Position numbers and translations under genes: made by a program. Source: an uncultured Eubacteriales bacterium (GTDB lineage Bacteria; Bacillota; Clostridia; Oscillospirales; Oscillospiraceae). From it: DNA of 19,155 nt. The stretch lies in assembly GCA_900556935.1 (NCBI GenBank), contig USQL01000041.1, positions 1 to 19,155 of the forward strand, in the 5' to 3' direction. Shown here one piece after another: positions 5,842-13,166 of this stretch. The number at the start of each line of letters is the position of its first letter. Position 1 is the first letter of the stretch. Under the pieces are notes generated by a model. The model worked only from the letters and a program-made list of their open reading frames with translations. It searched no databases and had not been told where the DNA came from.

Positions 5842-7259
5842 GCATCAGCATGTCCGGTCTCGACTGCCACGGGGCGGGAGTCGCCCTGCGGGAGACCCTG
5901 GCCTTTTCCAAGGAGCAGGTTCTGGAAATGCTCATGAAGCTCCGCGCCCAGCCGGGGGTAGAGGGCTGTGTGCTGCTGTCCACCTGCAACCGGACCGAGC
6001 TCTACCTCAGCGGCAGCCCGGAGATGAGCCCCTGGCGGCTGCTGTGCCGGTGCGCGGGGGCCCCGGAGCAGGCCCTGGAGCCCTTCTTTACCACCCGCAT
6101 GGGGGAGGACGCGGCCCAGCACCTGATGCAGGTGGCCTGCGGCCTGCACTCCCAGATTCTGGGCGAGGACCAGATTATCACCCAGGTTCGCATCGCCATG
6201 GAGCTGAGCCAGCAGCAGAACACCTTGGACCCCACCCTGGCCGCTCTGTTCCGCCACGCCGTCACCGCCGGAAAGCGGGCCAAGACGGAAATTCACCTGG
6301 AACGGGGCGTTCCCTCCATGGGCACCCGGTGCCGGGAGATTCTGGAAAAAGAGCTGGGGGGCCTTCAAAACAAGCGGATTCTGGTCATCGGCAACGGCCA
6401 GATGGGCCGCCTGGCGGCGGAGATTCTCCATTCCGCCGGTGCCAATGTCCGGGTGACCCTGCGGACCTATCGCCACGGGGAGACCATTGTCCCCTGCGGC
6501 TGCGGCACCGTGCCCTATGAGGAGCGGCTTTCCGCCCTGGAAGGGGCGGATGCCCTGGTCTCCGCCACCACCAGCCCCCACTATACTCTGACCAAAGACC
6601 AGCTGGCGAGCCTGCAAAATCCCCCAAAAATTGCCATGGACCTGGCGGTGCCCCGGGATATTGACCCGGCTTGCGCCGAAATCCTAAAGCTTTACGATAC
6701 GGATGCCTTGGGCACCGGCGGCCCGGGCACCCCGGAGGAGCTTTCCGCCATGGAGGAAATTGCCCGGCAGGAGCTTACCCGCTTTGCCCAGTGGCAGAAG
6801 CGGCAGACCGCCGCGGGAAGCCACCCGCGCTTCCCTCTGTTTATCGATTTGACGGGGAAAAAGGTGGTTTTAATCGGCGGCGGCACCATCGCCTCCCGGC
6901 GGATTGCCACCTTGCGGCTGTTTGGCTGTGAGATTACCGTCGTTGCCCCGGAGCTAAAGTGCAGCGCCCAGGGGCTTACCTATCTGCCCAGAACCTATGT
7001 TACCGGTGACCTGCGGGGGGCCGTCCTGGCGGTTGCCGCTACGGACAACCGGGAAGTGAACCACGCCGTGTGGCAGGAGGCCCAGGCTCTGGGGATTCCC
7101 ATTTCCGTTGCGGACTGCGAGGCGGAGTGCGGCTTCTATTTCCCCGCCATCTGCACCGGGGAGAATCTGGTAGCCGGTGTGGTCTCCACAGGCAAGGACC
7201 ATCACCGGACCGCCCGGGCCGCTCGGGAGATTCGGAAAGTATTGGAGGAACTGGAATGA
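5838..7259 (+). CDS. hemA: Fusion of glutamyl-tRNA reductase (HemA) lacking its dimerisation domain with precorrin-2 dehydrogenase
   Basis: A 473-residue bifunctional protein. Residues 1-~325 are GluTR, which reduces glutamyl-tRNA to glutamate-1-semialdehyde: the catalytic domain has the nucleophile C50 in STCNRTE and GLHSQILGEDQI (102-113), then an NADPH Rossmann domain has VIGNGQMG (183-190). Standalone GluTRs are ~400-420 aa with a ~95-residue C-terminal dimerisation domain. Here the sequence goes from the spinal helix (to ~326) straight into a second Rossmann fold (331-473). That domain resembles SirC/CysG-N precorrin-2 dehydrogenase, with VVLIGGGTIASRR (343-355) and AATDN, whose D403 matches the proposed catalytic Asp of CysG. 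It ends where the CysG Rossmann region ends, so the usual helical C-terminal part is also absent. The start is set by the ATGA overlap and an AAGGAGG ribosome binding site. Confidence 0.9.
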   Translation: MSISMSGLDCHGAGVALRETLAFSKEQVLEMLMKLRAQPGVEGCVLLSTCNRTELYLSGSPEMSPWRLLCRCAGAPEQALEPFFTTRMGEDAAQHLMQVACGLHSQILGEDQIITQVRIAMELSQQQNTLDPTLAALFRHAVTAGKRAKTEIHLERGVPSMGTRCREILEKELGGLQNKRILVIGNGQMGRLAAEILHSAGANVRVTLRTYRHGETIVPCGCGTVPYEERLSALEGADALVSATTSPHYTLTKDQLASLQNPPKIAMDLAVPRDIDPACAEILKLYDTDALGTGGPGTPEELSAMEEIARQELTRFAQWQKRQTAAGSHPRFPLFIDLTGKKVVLIGGGTIASRRIATLRLFGCEITVVAPELKCSAQGLTYLPRTYVTGDLRGAVLAVAATDNREVNHAVWQEAQALGIPISVADCEAECGFYFPAICTGENLVAGVVSTGKDHHRTARAAREIRKVLEELE

Positions 7260-8134
7260 AGATTCGTTTTGGCAGCCGGGAGAGCAAGCTGGCCGTCGTT
7301 CAAAGCCGGATGGTCATGGAGGCCGTCCAGGCGGCCAATCCCCAGGCGGAGCTGGAGCTCGTCACCATGAAGACCACCGGGGATAAGATTCTGGACAGAA
7401 CCCTGGACCAGATTGGGGGCAAGGGCCTGTTCGTCAAGGAGCTGGACCTGGCCCTGCGGGAGGGGCGTGTGGACTTTACCGTCCACTCTCTGAAGGACAT
7501 GCCTATGGAAACCCCGGAGGATTTGCCCTTGGTGGCCTTTTCCAAGCGGGCAGACCCCAGGGATGTTCTGGTGCTGCCGGAAGGCGCTTGTGAAATGGAT
7601 CCCCGGAAGCCCATCGGCTGCTCCTCCCGCAGACGGCAATTGCAATTGCAAAAGCTCTACCCCGGATTTAATATTCAGCCCGTCCGGGGCAACGTCCAGA
7701 CCCGTCTTCGCAAGCTGGACGAGGGGCAGTACTGCGCCCTGGTGCTGGCGGCGGCGGGGCTAAAGCGGCTGGACCTGGAAAACCGGATTGCCCGGTATTT
7801 TACCACCGAGGAAATTCTCCCGGCGGCGGGTCAGGCCATTCTGGCGGTGCAGACCCGGGCCGGGGTGGACACCTCCGTTCTCTCCTCCTTCCACGATGCG
7901 GACAGCGCCTGTTGCGCCCTGGCGGAGCGGGCCTTTGTCCGGGAGCTGGATGGGGGCTGCACCTCTCCTGTGGCGGCCTATGCCCAGGTGGAGGGGGACA
8001 ATATTCAAATCACCGGTCTTTATGTGAGCCCGGATGAAACCGTTATCCGCAAGGGCCGTACCCAGGGCCCCAAGGCGCGGGCGGAGGAATTGGGCCGGGC
8101 TTTGGCTCGGGAACTGAAAGGAGAAAGCCTATGA
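7256..8134 (+). CDS. hemC: Hydroxymethylbilane synthase (porphobilinogen deaminase)
   Basis: A 292-residue enzyme that condenses four porphobilinogens into hydroxymethylbilane. It has the family's usual start (MKIRFGSRESKLAVVQ), catalytic D81 in HSLKDMP, the arginine-rich substrate-binding stretch SSRRRQLQ (123-130), RGNVQTRLRKLD (144-155), and C235 in LDGGCTSP, the attachment cysteine for the dipyrromethane cofactor. Length is close to the ~310 aa of E. coli HemC. It overlaps the preceding gene by ATGA and the following gene in the same way, so translation is probably coupled. Nothing is missing. Confidence 0.97.
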   Translation: MKIRFGSRESKLAVVQSRMVMEAVQAANPQAELELVTMKTTGDKILDRTLDQIGGKGLFVKELDLALREGRVDFTVHSLKDMPMETPEDLPLVAFSKRADPRDVLVLPEGACEMDPRKPIGCSSRRRQLQLQKLYPGFNIQPVRGNVQTRLRKLDEGQYCALVLAAAGLKRLDLENRIARYFTTEEILPAAGQAILAVQTRAGVDTSVLSSFHDADSACCALAERAFVRELDGGCTSPVAAYAQVEGDNIQITGLYVSPDETVIRKGRTQGPKARAEELGRALARELKGESL

Positions 8135-9609
8135 CGGGCAGTGTAATTTTGGTGGGCGCGGGCCCCGGAGACCCGGGCCTTTTGACCCAGAAGGGCCGTC
8201 AGGCCCTGGAAAACGCCCAGGTGGTGGTGTTTGACCGGCTGGTGAGCCCGGCGATTCTGTCCCTGATTCCCAAGGACGCGGAGGCCATCGACGTGGGCAA
8301 GGAGTCCAGCCACCATTTGGTGCCCCAGGATGAAATCAATTTGATTCTCCTGCGCAAGGCCCAGGAGGGCAAACGGGTGGTCCGCCTCAAAGGCGGCGAT
8401 CCCTTCCTCTTCGGCCGGGGCGGCGAGGAGCTGGAGCTGTTGGAGGAGCAGGGCATCCCCTTCCAGGTGGTGCCCGGGGTGACCTCCGCCCTGTCGGTCC
8501 CCGCCTACGCGGGCATCCCGGTGACCCATCGGGACTTCTGCTCCTCCCTGCACATCGTCACCGGCCACGCCCGGGCGGGGGCGGAGCTGCACATCGATTT
8601 CGATGCCCTGCGGCGCACCGGGGGCACCCTGGTGTTCCTTATGAGCGTTACCTCCCTGCCGAAAATCTGCCAGGGCCTTTTGGGGGCCGGGATGGAGCCG
8701 GGGATGCCCGCCGCCGTCATTGAGCGGGGCACCCTGCCGGGGCAGCGGAAGGTCATCTCCACTCTGGAAAACCTGCCCCGGGACGCGGAGAAGGCAAAAA
8801 TCAAAAGCCCCGCCATTATCGTGGTGGGCAAGGTCTGTTCTCTGTCCGACCGGTTCGACTGGTTTGACAGCCTGCCCCTGAAAGGTCAGAAAATCGTGGT
8901 CACCCGGCCTGAGGAGCGCAGCGGCACCCTGATTGGCAAGCTCCGGGCCCTGGGGGCGGAGGTCATTGACTATCCCTGCATCCGCACGGTGCCGAGAGAC
9001 CCTGCCGTGGAGCTGGACATCGCCATCGAAAAGCTTTCCCGGTATCGCTGCCTGGTGTTTACCAGCCCCGCGGGGCCTCAGATTTTCTTTGACCGGCTCC
9101 TCAGCGCCGGAAAGGATGCCCGGGCATTGGCGGGACTGGCCCTGGCCGCCATCGGCCCCAAGACCGCCCAGGCCCTGGAAAAGCACGGTGTTCGGGCGGA
9201 TATCGTACCGGAGACCTATGATTCCCAGCATCTGGCCCGGGCCCTGGAAACCGTTTCCGGCCCCGTGCTGCTGTGCCGGGCAAGCAAGGGAAGCGCCGCC
9301 GTGCCGGACCTTCTAACCCAGAAGGGCATCCCCTTTGACGATGTGCCCTGCTACGACACGGTCTATGCCAACCCGGACCCGGAGAAGCTGGATGGGCTTT
9401 TGGATGAGCGGCTGCTGGTGACCTTTACCAGCGCCTCTACCGTCCGGGGCTTTGTGGAAAGCCTGCCGGACCGGGACCTCAAAAACGTCCTGGGCATCTG
9501 CATTGGCCGCCAGACAGAGGCGGAAGCAAAAAAATACGGGATTGCCACCCTGGTCTCTCAGGAGGCCACCATGGAATCCCTTGTGGAATGTATAAAGGAA
9601 GTGCGTTAA
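8131..9609 (+). CDS. cobA-hemD: Fusion of uroporphyrinogen-III C-methyltransferase (CobA/SUMT) and uroporphyrinogen-III synthase (HemD)
   Basis: A 492-residue bifunctional enzyme. Residues 1-~245 are SUMT, which methylates uroporphyrinogen III at C2 and C7 to precorrin-2: VGAGPGDPGLLT (8-19), RLKGGDPFLFGRGGEE (85-100) and GVTSALSVPAYAGIPVTHRD (116-135) are all intact. Residues ~252-492 are HemD, which cyclises hydroxymethylbilane with ring-D inversion; it begins GQKIVVTRP and contains the weakly conserved FTSPAG and TFTSAST segments typical of this divergent family. CobA-HemD fusions are well known in clostridia. HemD makes the substrate of CobA, so flow is directed to precorrin-2. An AAGGAG ribosome binding site precedes the ATG, which overlaps the hemC stop by 4 bp. 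Confidence 0.95.
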   Translation: MTGSVILVGAGPGDPGLLTQKGRQALENAQVVVFDRLVSPAILSLIPKDAEAIDVGKESSHHLVPQDEINLILLRKAQEGKRVVRLKGGDPFLFGRGGEELELLEEQGIPFQVVPGVTSALSVPAYAGIPVTHRDFCSSLHIVTGHARAGAELHIDFDALRRTGGTLVFLMSVTSLPKICQGLLGAGMEPGMPAAVIERGTLPGQRKVISTLENLPRDAEKAKIKSPAIIVVGKVCSLSDRFDWFDSLPLKGQKIVVTRPEERSGTLIGKLRALGAEVIDYPCIRTVPRDPAVELDIAIEKLSRYRCLVFTSPAGPQIFFDRLLSAGKDARALAGLALAAIGPKTAQALEKHGVRADIVPETYDSQHLARALETVSGPVLLCRASKGSAAVPDLLTQKGIPFDDVPCYDTVYANPDPEKLDGLLDERLLVTFTSASTVRGFVESLPDRDLKNVLGICIGRQTEAEAKKYGIATLVSQEATMESLVECIKEVR

Positions 9610-9612
9610 GCT

Positions 9613-10596
9613 ATGAATCTTACCATTCGTCCCCGCAGGCTTCGCTCCTGCGACAATCTGCGCCGCATGGTGCGGGAAACCCGGGTGTCCCCGGAGAGCC
9701 TGATCTATCCCCTCTTTATCGTAGAGGGGGAGAACATCAAGGAGCCCATCCCCTCTCTGGATGGCCAGTTCCGCTACTCCCCGGACCGGGTTTGCGAAGA
9801 AATTGAGGAGTGCCTGTCCTTCGGTGTCAGCCGGGTGCTGCTCTTCGGCATCCCCGCCCATAAGGATGCCATCGGCTCCTCCGCCTGGGACCCCAACGGC
9901 GTTGTGCAGCAGGGCATCCGGGCCATCAAGGCCAAGTTCCCCCAGGTGTACATCATCACCGACGTTTGCATGTGCGAGTACACCGACCACGGCCACTGCG
10001 GTATTCTGTGTGACCACACCGTGGACAATGACAAGACATTGGAGGTCCTGGCCAAAACCGCCCTGTCCCACGTCCAGGCCGGCGCGGATATGGTGGCCCC
10101 CTCGGATATGATGGACGGCCGCATTGCCGCCATCCGGGAGACCCTGGATGAACACGGCTTTGTAAACACCCCCATTATGTCCTATTCCGCCAAATACGCC
10201 TCCGCGTTCTACGGCCCCTTCCGGGATGCCGCCGGTTCCGCCCCCGCCTTCGGTGACCGCCGGGGCTACCAGATGGACCCCCACAACCGGAAGGAAGCCA
10301 TGAAGGAATGCGCTCTGGATGTGGAGGAGGGCGCGGATATCCTGATGGTCAAGCCCGCCCTGAGCTACCTGGATATCATCCGGGAGTGCTCCGATGCCTT
10401 TGACCTGCCCATGGCCGCCTACTCCGTCAGCGGCGAATACGCCATGATTAAGGCCGCGGGCAAGGCGGGACTCATCGACGAGCACCGGGTGATGTGCGAA
10501 AGCGCCCTGTCCATCTACCGGGCCGGCGCGGACATCCTCATCACCTACTTTGCCAAGGAGCTGGCGAAGGCCATGCGGGAAGGGGAGCTGGGATAA
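9613..10596 (+). CDS. hemB: Porphobilinogen synthase (5-aminolevulinate dehydratase)
   Basis: A 327-residue enzyme that condenses two 5-aminolevulinates to porphobilinogen. The two active-site lysines are K194 (SYSAKYAS) and K247 (MVKPALSYLD), near-identical in position to the E. coli pair. The cysteines of the catalytic zinc site are present: C119, C121 and C129 in DVCMCEYTDHGHCG, which marks it as a zinc-dependent form. It starts three bases after the cobA-hemD stop with an AAGGAAG ribosome binding site and abuts hemL without any gap. Confidence 0.97.
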   Translation: MNLTIRPRRLRSCDNLRRMVRETRVSPESLIYPLFIVEGENIKEPIPSLDGQFRYSPDRVCEEIEECLSFGVSRVLLFGIPAHKDAIGSSAWDPNGVVQQGIRAIKAKFPQVYIITDVCMCEYTDHGHCGILCDHTVDNDKTLEVLAKTALSHVQAGADMVAPSDMMDGRIAAIRETLDEHGFVNTPIMSYSAKYASAFYGPFRDAAGSAPAFGDRRGYQMDPHNRKEAMKECALDVEEGADILMVKPALSYLDIIRECSDAFDLPMAAYSVSGEYAMIKAAGKAGLIDEHRVMCESALSIYRAGADILITYFAKELAKAMREGELG

Positions 10597-11859
10597 ATGA
10601 CCCGTTCGGAACTTCTTTTTGAGCAGGCCCAGCTGGTCATGCCCGGCGGGGTCAATTCCCCGGTCCGGGCCTGCCGGTCCGTGGGCACCTATCCCCGGTT
10701 CCTGGAAAAGGGCCTGGGCAGCCACGTGTGGGACGTGGACGGAAACGAATACATTGACCTCATCTGCTCCTGGGGCCCCCTGATTCTGGGCCACTGCGAG
10801 CCCCATGTGGAAGAGGCCGTCCGGGAGTCCATCTCCAGGGGCCTGAGCTTCGGTGCCCCCACCGCCATTGAGGTGGAGATGGCAAAGCTTGTGTGCCGGA
10901 TGACCGGGGTGGAAATGGTCCGCATGGTCAATTCCGGTACCGAGGCAGTCATGTCCGCCCTGCGCCTTGCCAGAGGCGCTACGGGCCGCAGCAAGATTAT
11001 TAAGTTTGCCGGGTGCTATCACGGTCATTCCGATTCCATGCTGGTCAAGGCGGGCTCCGGTGCCCTCACAGGGGGTGCCCCGGATTCCGCGGGTGTGCCC
11101 AAGGAGATGGCCGGGGACACCCTGACCGCGGACTACAATAACCTTCCCAGCGTCCGGGCGCTTCTGGAGGCAAACCCCGAGGAGGTCGCGGCGATTATCG
11201 TGGAGCCCGTGGCCGCCAATATGGGCGTGGTGCCCCCTCAGCCGGGCTTTTTGCAGGGACTGCGGGCGCTCTGCGACGAATTCGGGGCGCTTCTGATTTT
11301 TGACGAGGTGATCACCGGCTTCCGTCTGGCCCCCGGCGGCGCGCAGCAGTATTTCGGGGTGAAAGCGGACCTGGTGACCTATGGCAAAATCATCGGCGGC
11401 GGTATGCCCGTGGGTGCCTACGGCGGCAGCCGGAAGCTTCTGGAGCTGGTGGCCCCGCTGGGCCCCGTGTATCAGGCGGGCACCCTGTCCGGTAACCCCG
11501 TGGCCATGGCCGCGGGCCTGACCCAGCTGAAAATCCTGAATACCCACCCGGAAATCTACCGAAAGCTGGAGTCTCTCGGCGCTATGCTTCAGGAAGGCCT
11601 ACAGGAAAAGCTCAAATCCGTTCCCGCCCAGATCAACCGGGTTGGCTCCATCGCCACGGTCTTCTTTACGGAAAGCCCCGTCACCGGCTACGCCGGTGCC
11701 AAATCCTCCGACCTGGAGAAATTCAAGAAGTGGTACCTGGGCCTCCTCCAAAACGGCATCTACGCCGCCCCCAGCCAGTTCGAGGCCATGTTCCTGTCCT
11801 GCGTCCATACGGAGGCGGAAATCGAAAAAATCGTCAACGCGGCGGGCACCATTTTCTGA
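10597..11859 (+). CDS. hemL: Glutamate-1-semialdehyde 2,1-aminomutase
   Basis: A 420-residue PLP-dependent enzyme that isomerises glutamate-1-semialdehyde, the HemA product, to 5-aminolevulinate. Recognisable family features are MPGGVNSPVRA near the N-terminus, VNSGTEAVMSALRLAR (111-126), FDEVITGFR (235-243) and the PLP-binding K264 in TYGKIIGGGMPVGAYGG. Its ATG directly follows the hemB TAA with no intervening base; a GGGGAG ribosome binding site lies at the hemB 3' end. It is the last gene of the operon and is followed within 30 nt by a strong hairpin terminator. Its presence confirms the C5 route to ALA. Confidence 0.97.
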   Translation: MTRSELLFEQAQLVMPGGVNSPVRACRSVGTYPRFLEKGLGSHVWDVDGNEYIDLICSWGPLILGHCEPHVEEAVRESISRGLSFGAPTAIEVEMAKLVCRMTGVEMVRMVNSGTEAVMSALRLARGATGRSKIIKFAGCYHGHSDSMLVKAGSGALTGGAPDSAGVPKEMAGDTLTADYNNLPSVRALLEANPEEVAAIIVEPVAANMGVVPPQPGFLQGLRALCDEFGALLIFDEVITGFRLAPGGAQQYFGVKADLVTYGKIIGGGMPVGAYGGSRKLLELVAPLGPVYQAGTLSGNPVAMAAGLTQLKILNTHPEIYRKLESLGAMLQEGLQEKLKSVPAQINRVGSIATVFFTESPVTGYAGAKSSDLEKFKKWYLGLLQNGIYAAPSQFEAMFLSCVHTEAEIEKIVNAAGTIF

Positions 11860-11888
11860 TACGGACGTTCCGCATGAATTTAAAACGC

Positions 11889-11932
11889 AAAATGTCATTG
11901 CACACCGCGCGGGTGTGCAATGACATTTTTTT
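11889..11932 (+). terminator. Intrinsic terminator of the cobalamin operon
   Basis: A perfect 18-bp stem (11889-11906 with 11912-11929; arms AAAATGTCATTGCACACC and complement) closes a 5-nt GCGCG loop and ends in a run of seven T. The opposite strand also has T-rich sequence after the stem, so it may also stop transcription arriving from the convergent minus-strand gene. Confidence 0.9.
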
Positions 11933-11977
11933 GCGATGTTTTTTTGGGGGGAGGCTTTTCCCCCCCGGGGGCTAGGA

Positions 11978-12015
11978 GTTCCGGTGACGCGGCACTGCCT
12001 TGCCGACTCCGGAAC
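11978..12015. repeat. Two-tier hairpin just downstream of the URO-D-like gene
   Basis: An outer stem GTTCCGG (11978-11984) / CCGGAAC (12009-12015) encloses an inner stem CGGCA (11990-11994) / TGCCG (12001-12005). It starts 11 nt past the stop codon of the minus-strand URO-D-like gene and has no U-tract, so it is more likely an mRNA 3'-end structure or a palindromic intergenic element than a terminator. Confidence 0.4.
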
Positions 12016-12025
12016 GTACCGGCTT

Positions 12026-13093
12026 TCAGGGCTGCTGAAGGTACATTTTCCGGCTTTCCTCATAAAGGGCTCTGCGGAAGACGTCGCTTTCCATAAAGTT
12101 GTTGGTGAAGACGAATTTTCCGGGCGTATTGAAGAGCGCAAGCATATCTTTGGCCGCCTGAATCTCCACCTCCGCGGGGGTGCCGGCGGGGAACAGGGGA
12201 GCCCGGATGCCCAGCTTGATTTTGTCGCCGTATTCGTCGTACATCTTCTTGATGTTATTCATCGGCTGGGGCCGCCACATATCAATGCCAATGGAGCTGA
12301 TCACGTCAATCATGGTCTCTGTGCAGCCGCAGGAATGCAGCTCGAAAATCACGTTTCTGGCATGGCAGTGGTCAACCAGCTGCTTGACATAGGGCGCAAT
12401 CATTTCCAGCCAGGTGTTTTTGGAGAAGAAGGGGGAGCGCTGGGAGCCCCAGTCGTCATGGAACAGGTAGCCGTTGATATGGTAGGCATCGATGCAGTGG
12501 TCCAGAATCTTGATGTAGGTATCGGTCAGCGCCTGGAACAGCGCCTTGACCGCGTCCTCCTGGTCCTCGTCAATCAGAGCCATGGCCGCGTATTCAAAAT
12601 CCATGAAGGAGATCAGGCGCTCAAACAGGCCGCTGAACTGAACCGTCCAGATGGGGTCGTTCCCGGCGACATAGCCTTCATTGCGCCTGGCAGAGCCCTC
12701 CCAGTCCCAGGAATCCACATCCGGGAACCGGATTACCTCCTTCCAGTCGTTGACATCGGACAGCAAGGGCGTACCGGGGCGGACCATGGAGCCGCCTGCC
12801 CGGGGGTCATAAATCCATTCCACGCCGAACATATCGGGGCCGCCCTTTTTATCCGTGGGATTTTCCTCCTGCACGAAGGCACGTGCCACATTATCCGGGA
12901 TAATCTCGGGGTTGACGGTAATGATATCCCCGTCCGGCATCCAGCAGGGGGTCTCATTGTTCAAAAACGCCATCATGTTTTCCAGCGGGGAGACAGGGGT
13001 ATTCAGCTTGACCTTTCCTCCGTCGGTCCGGCCGGCGACATAATATCTGCCAACTTCCTTCAGTTCCTCTTCCGAAAAGGGAATCTTTTTCAT
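12026..13093 (-). CDS. Uroporphyrinogen decarboxylase superfamily protein (methyltransferase-like, not HemE)
   Basis: A 355-residue soluble protein of the URO-D/MtaA/CmuA superfamily. The superfamily includes HemE and the corrinoid-dependent methyltransferases. Family-like segments are FHDDWGSQRSPFFSKNTW (211-228), the ELHSCGC strand-turn (251-257) and a C-terminal NNFMESDVFRRAL region. The HemE signature RQAGRY near the N-terminus is absent, so it is not the heme enzyme. MtaA-type enzymes bind zinc through H-x-C plus a distal Cys; here H253 and C255 are present, but no cysteine follows C257, so zinc binding would have to differ. The ATG has an AAGGAGG ribosome binding site. It is second in a minus-strand operon behind a GPH-type transporter, under a divergent GntR regulator, which suggests metabolism of an imported compound. 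The substrate is unknown. Confidence 0.8.
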   Translation of the reverse strand: MKKIPFSEEELKEVGRYYVAGRTDGGKVKLNTPVSPLENMMAFLNNETPCWMPDGDIITVNPEIIPDNVARAFVQEENPTDKKGGPDMFGVEWIYDPRAGGSMVRPGTPLLSDVNDWKEVIRFPDVDSWDWEGSARRNEGYVAGNDPIWTVQFSGLFERLISFMDFEYAAMALIDEDQEDAVKALFQALTDTYIKILDHCIDAYHINGYLFHDDWGSQRSPFFSKNTWLEMIAPYVKQLVDHCHARNVIFELHSCGCTETMIDVISSIGIDMWRPQPMNNIKKMYDEYGDKIKLGIRAPLFPAGTPAEVEIQAAKDMLALFNTPGKFVFTNNFMESDVFRRALYEESRKMYLQQP

Positions 13094-13166
13094 GGTTATG
13101 CCTCCTTGTATTTCTTGTTATCTACGGGGCGGCGAATGAACGCCGGCCCCTGCGTGTTCCCGGGGA

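Noticed and set aside
9313..11547. Minus-strand open frame of 744 codons antisense to cobA-hemD, hemB and hemL
   Set aside because: It is a GC-rich shadow frame over three genes with intact catalytic motifs; the product is low-complexity in G/H/Q and resembles no family.
11946..11965. GGGGGG/CCCCCC hairpin after the hem operon as a second terminator
   Set aside because: The T-run precedes the stem on the plus strand and no T-run follows it on either strand.
12026..13093. Naming this gene hemE because it sits next to a hem operon
   Set aside because: The HemE signature near the N-terminus is missing, the gene is on the opposite strand in a different operon, and the DDWGSQ/HSCGC pattern fits other URO-D-superfamily members.
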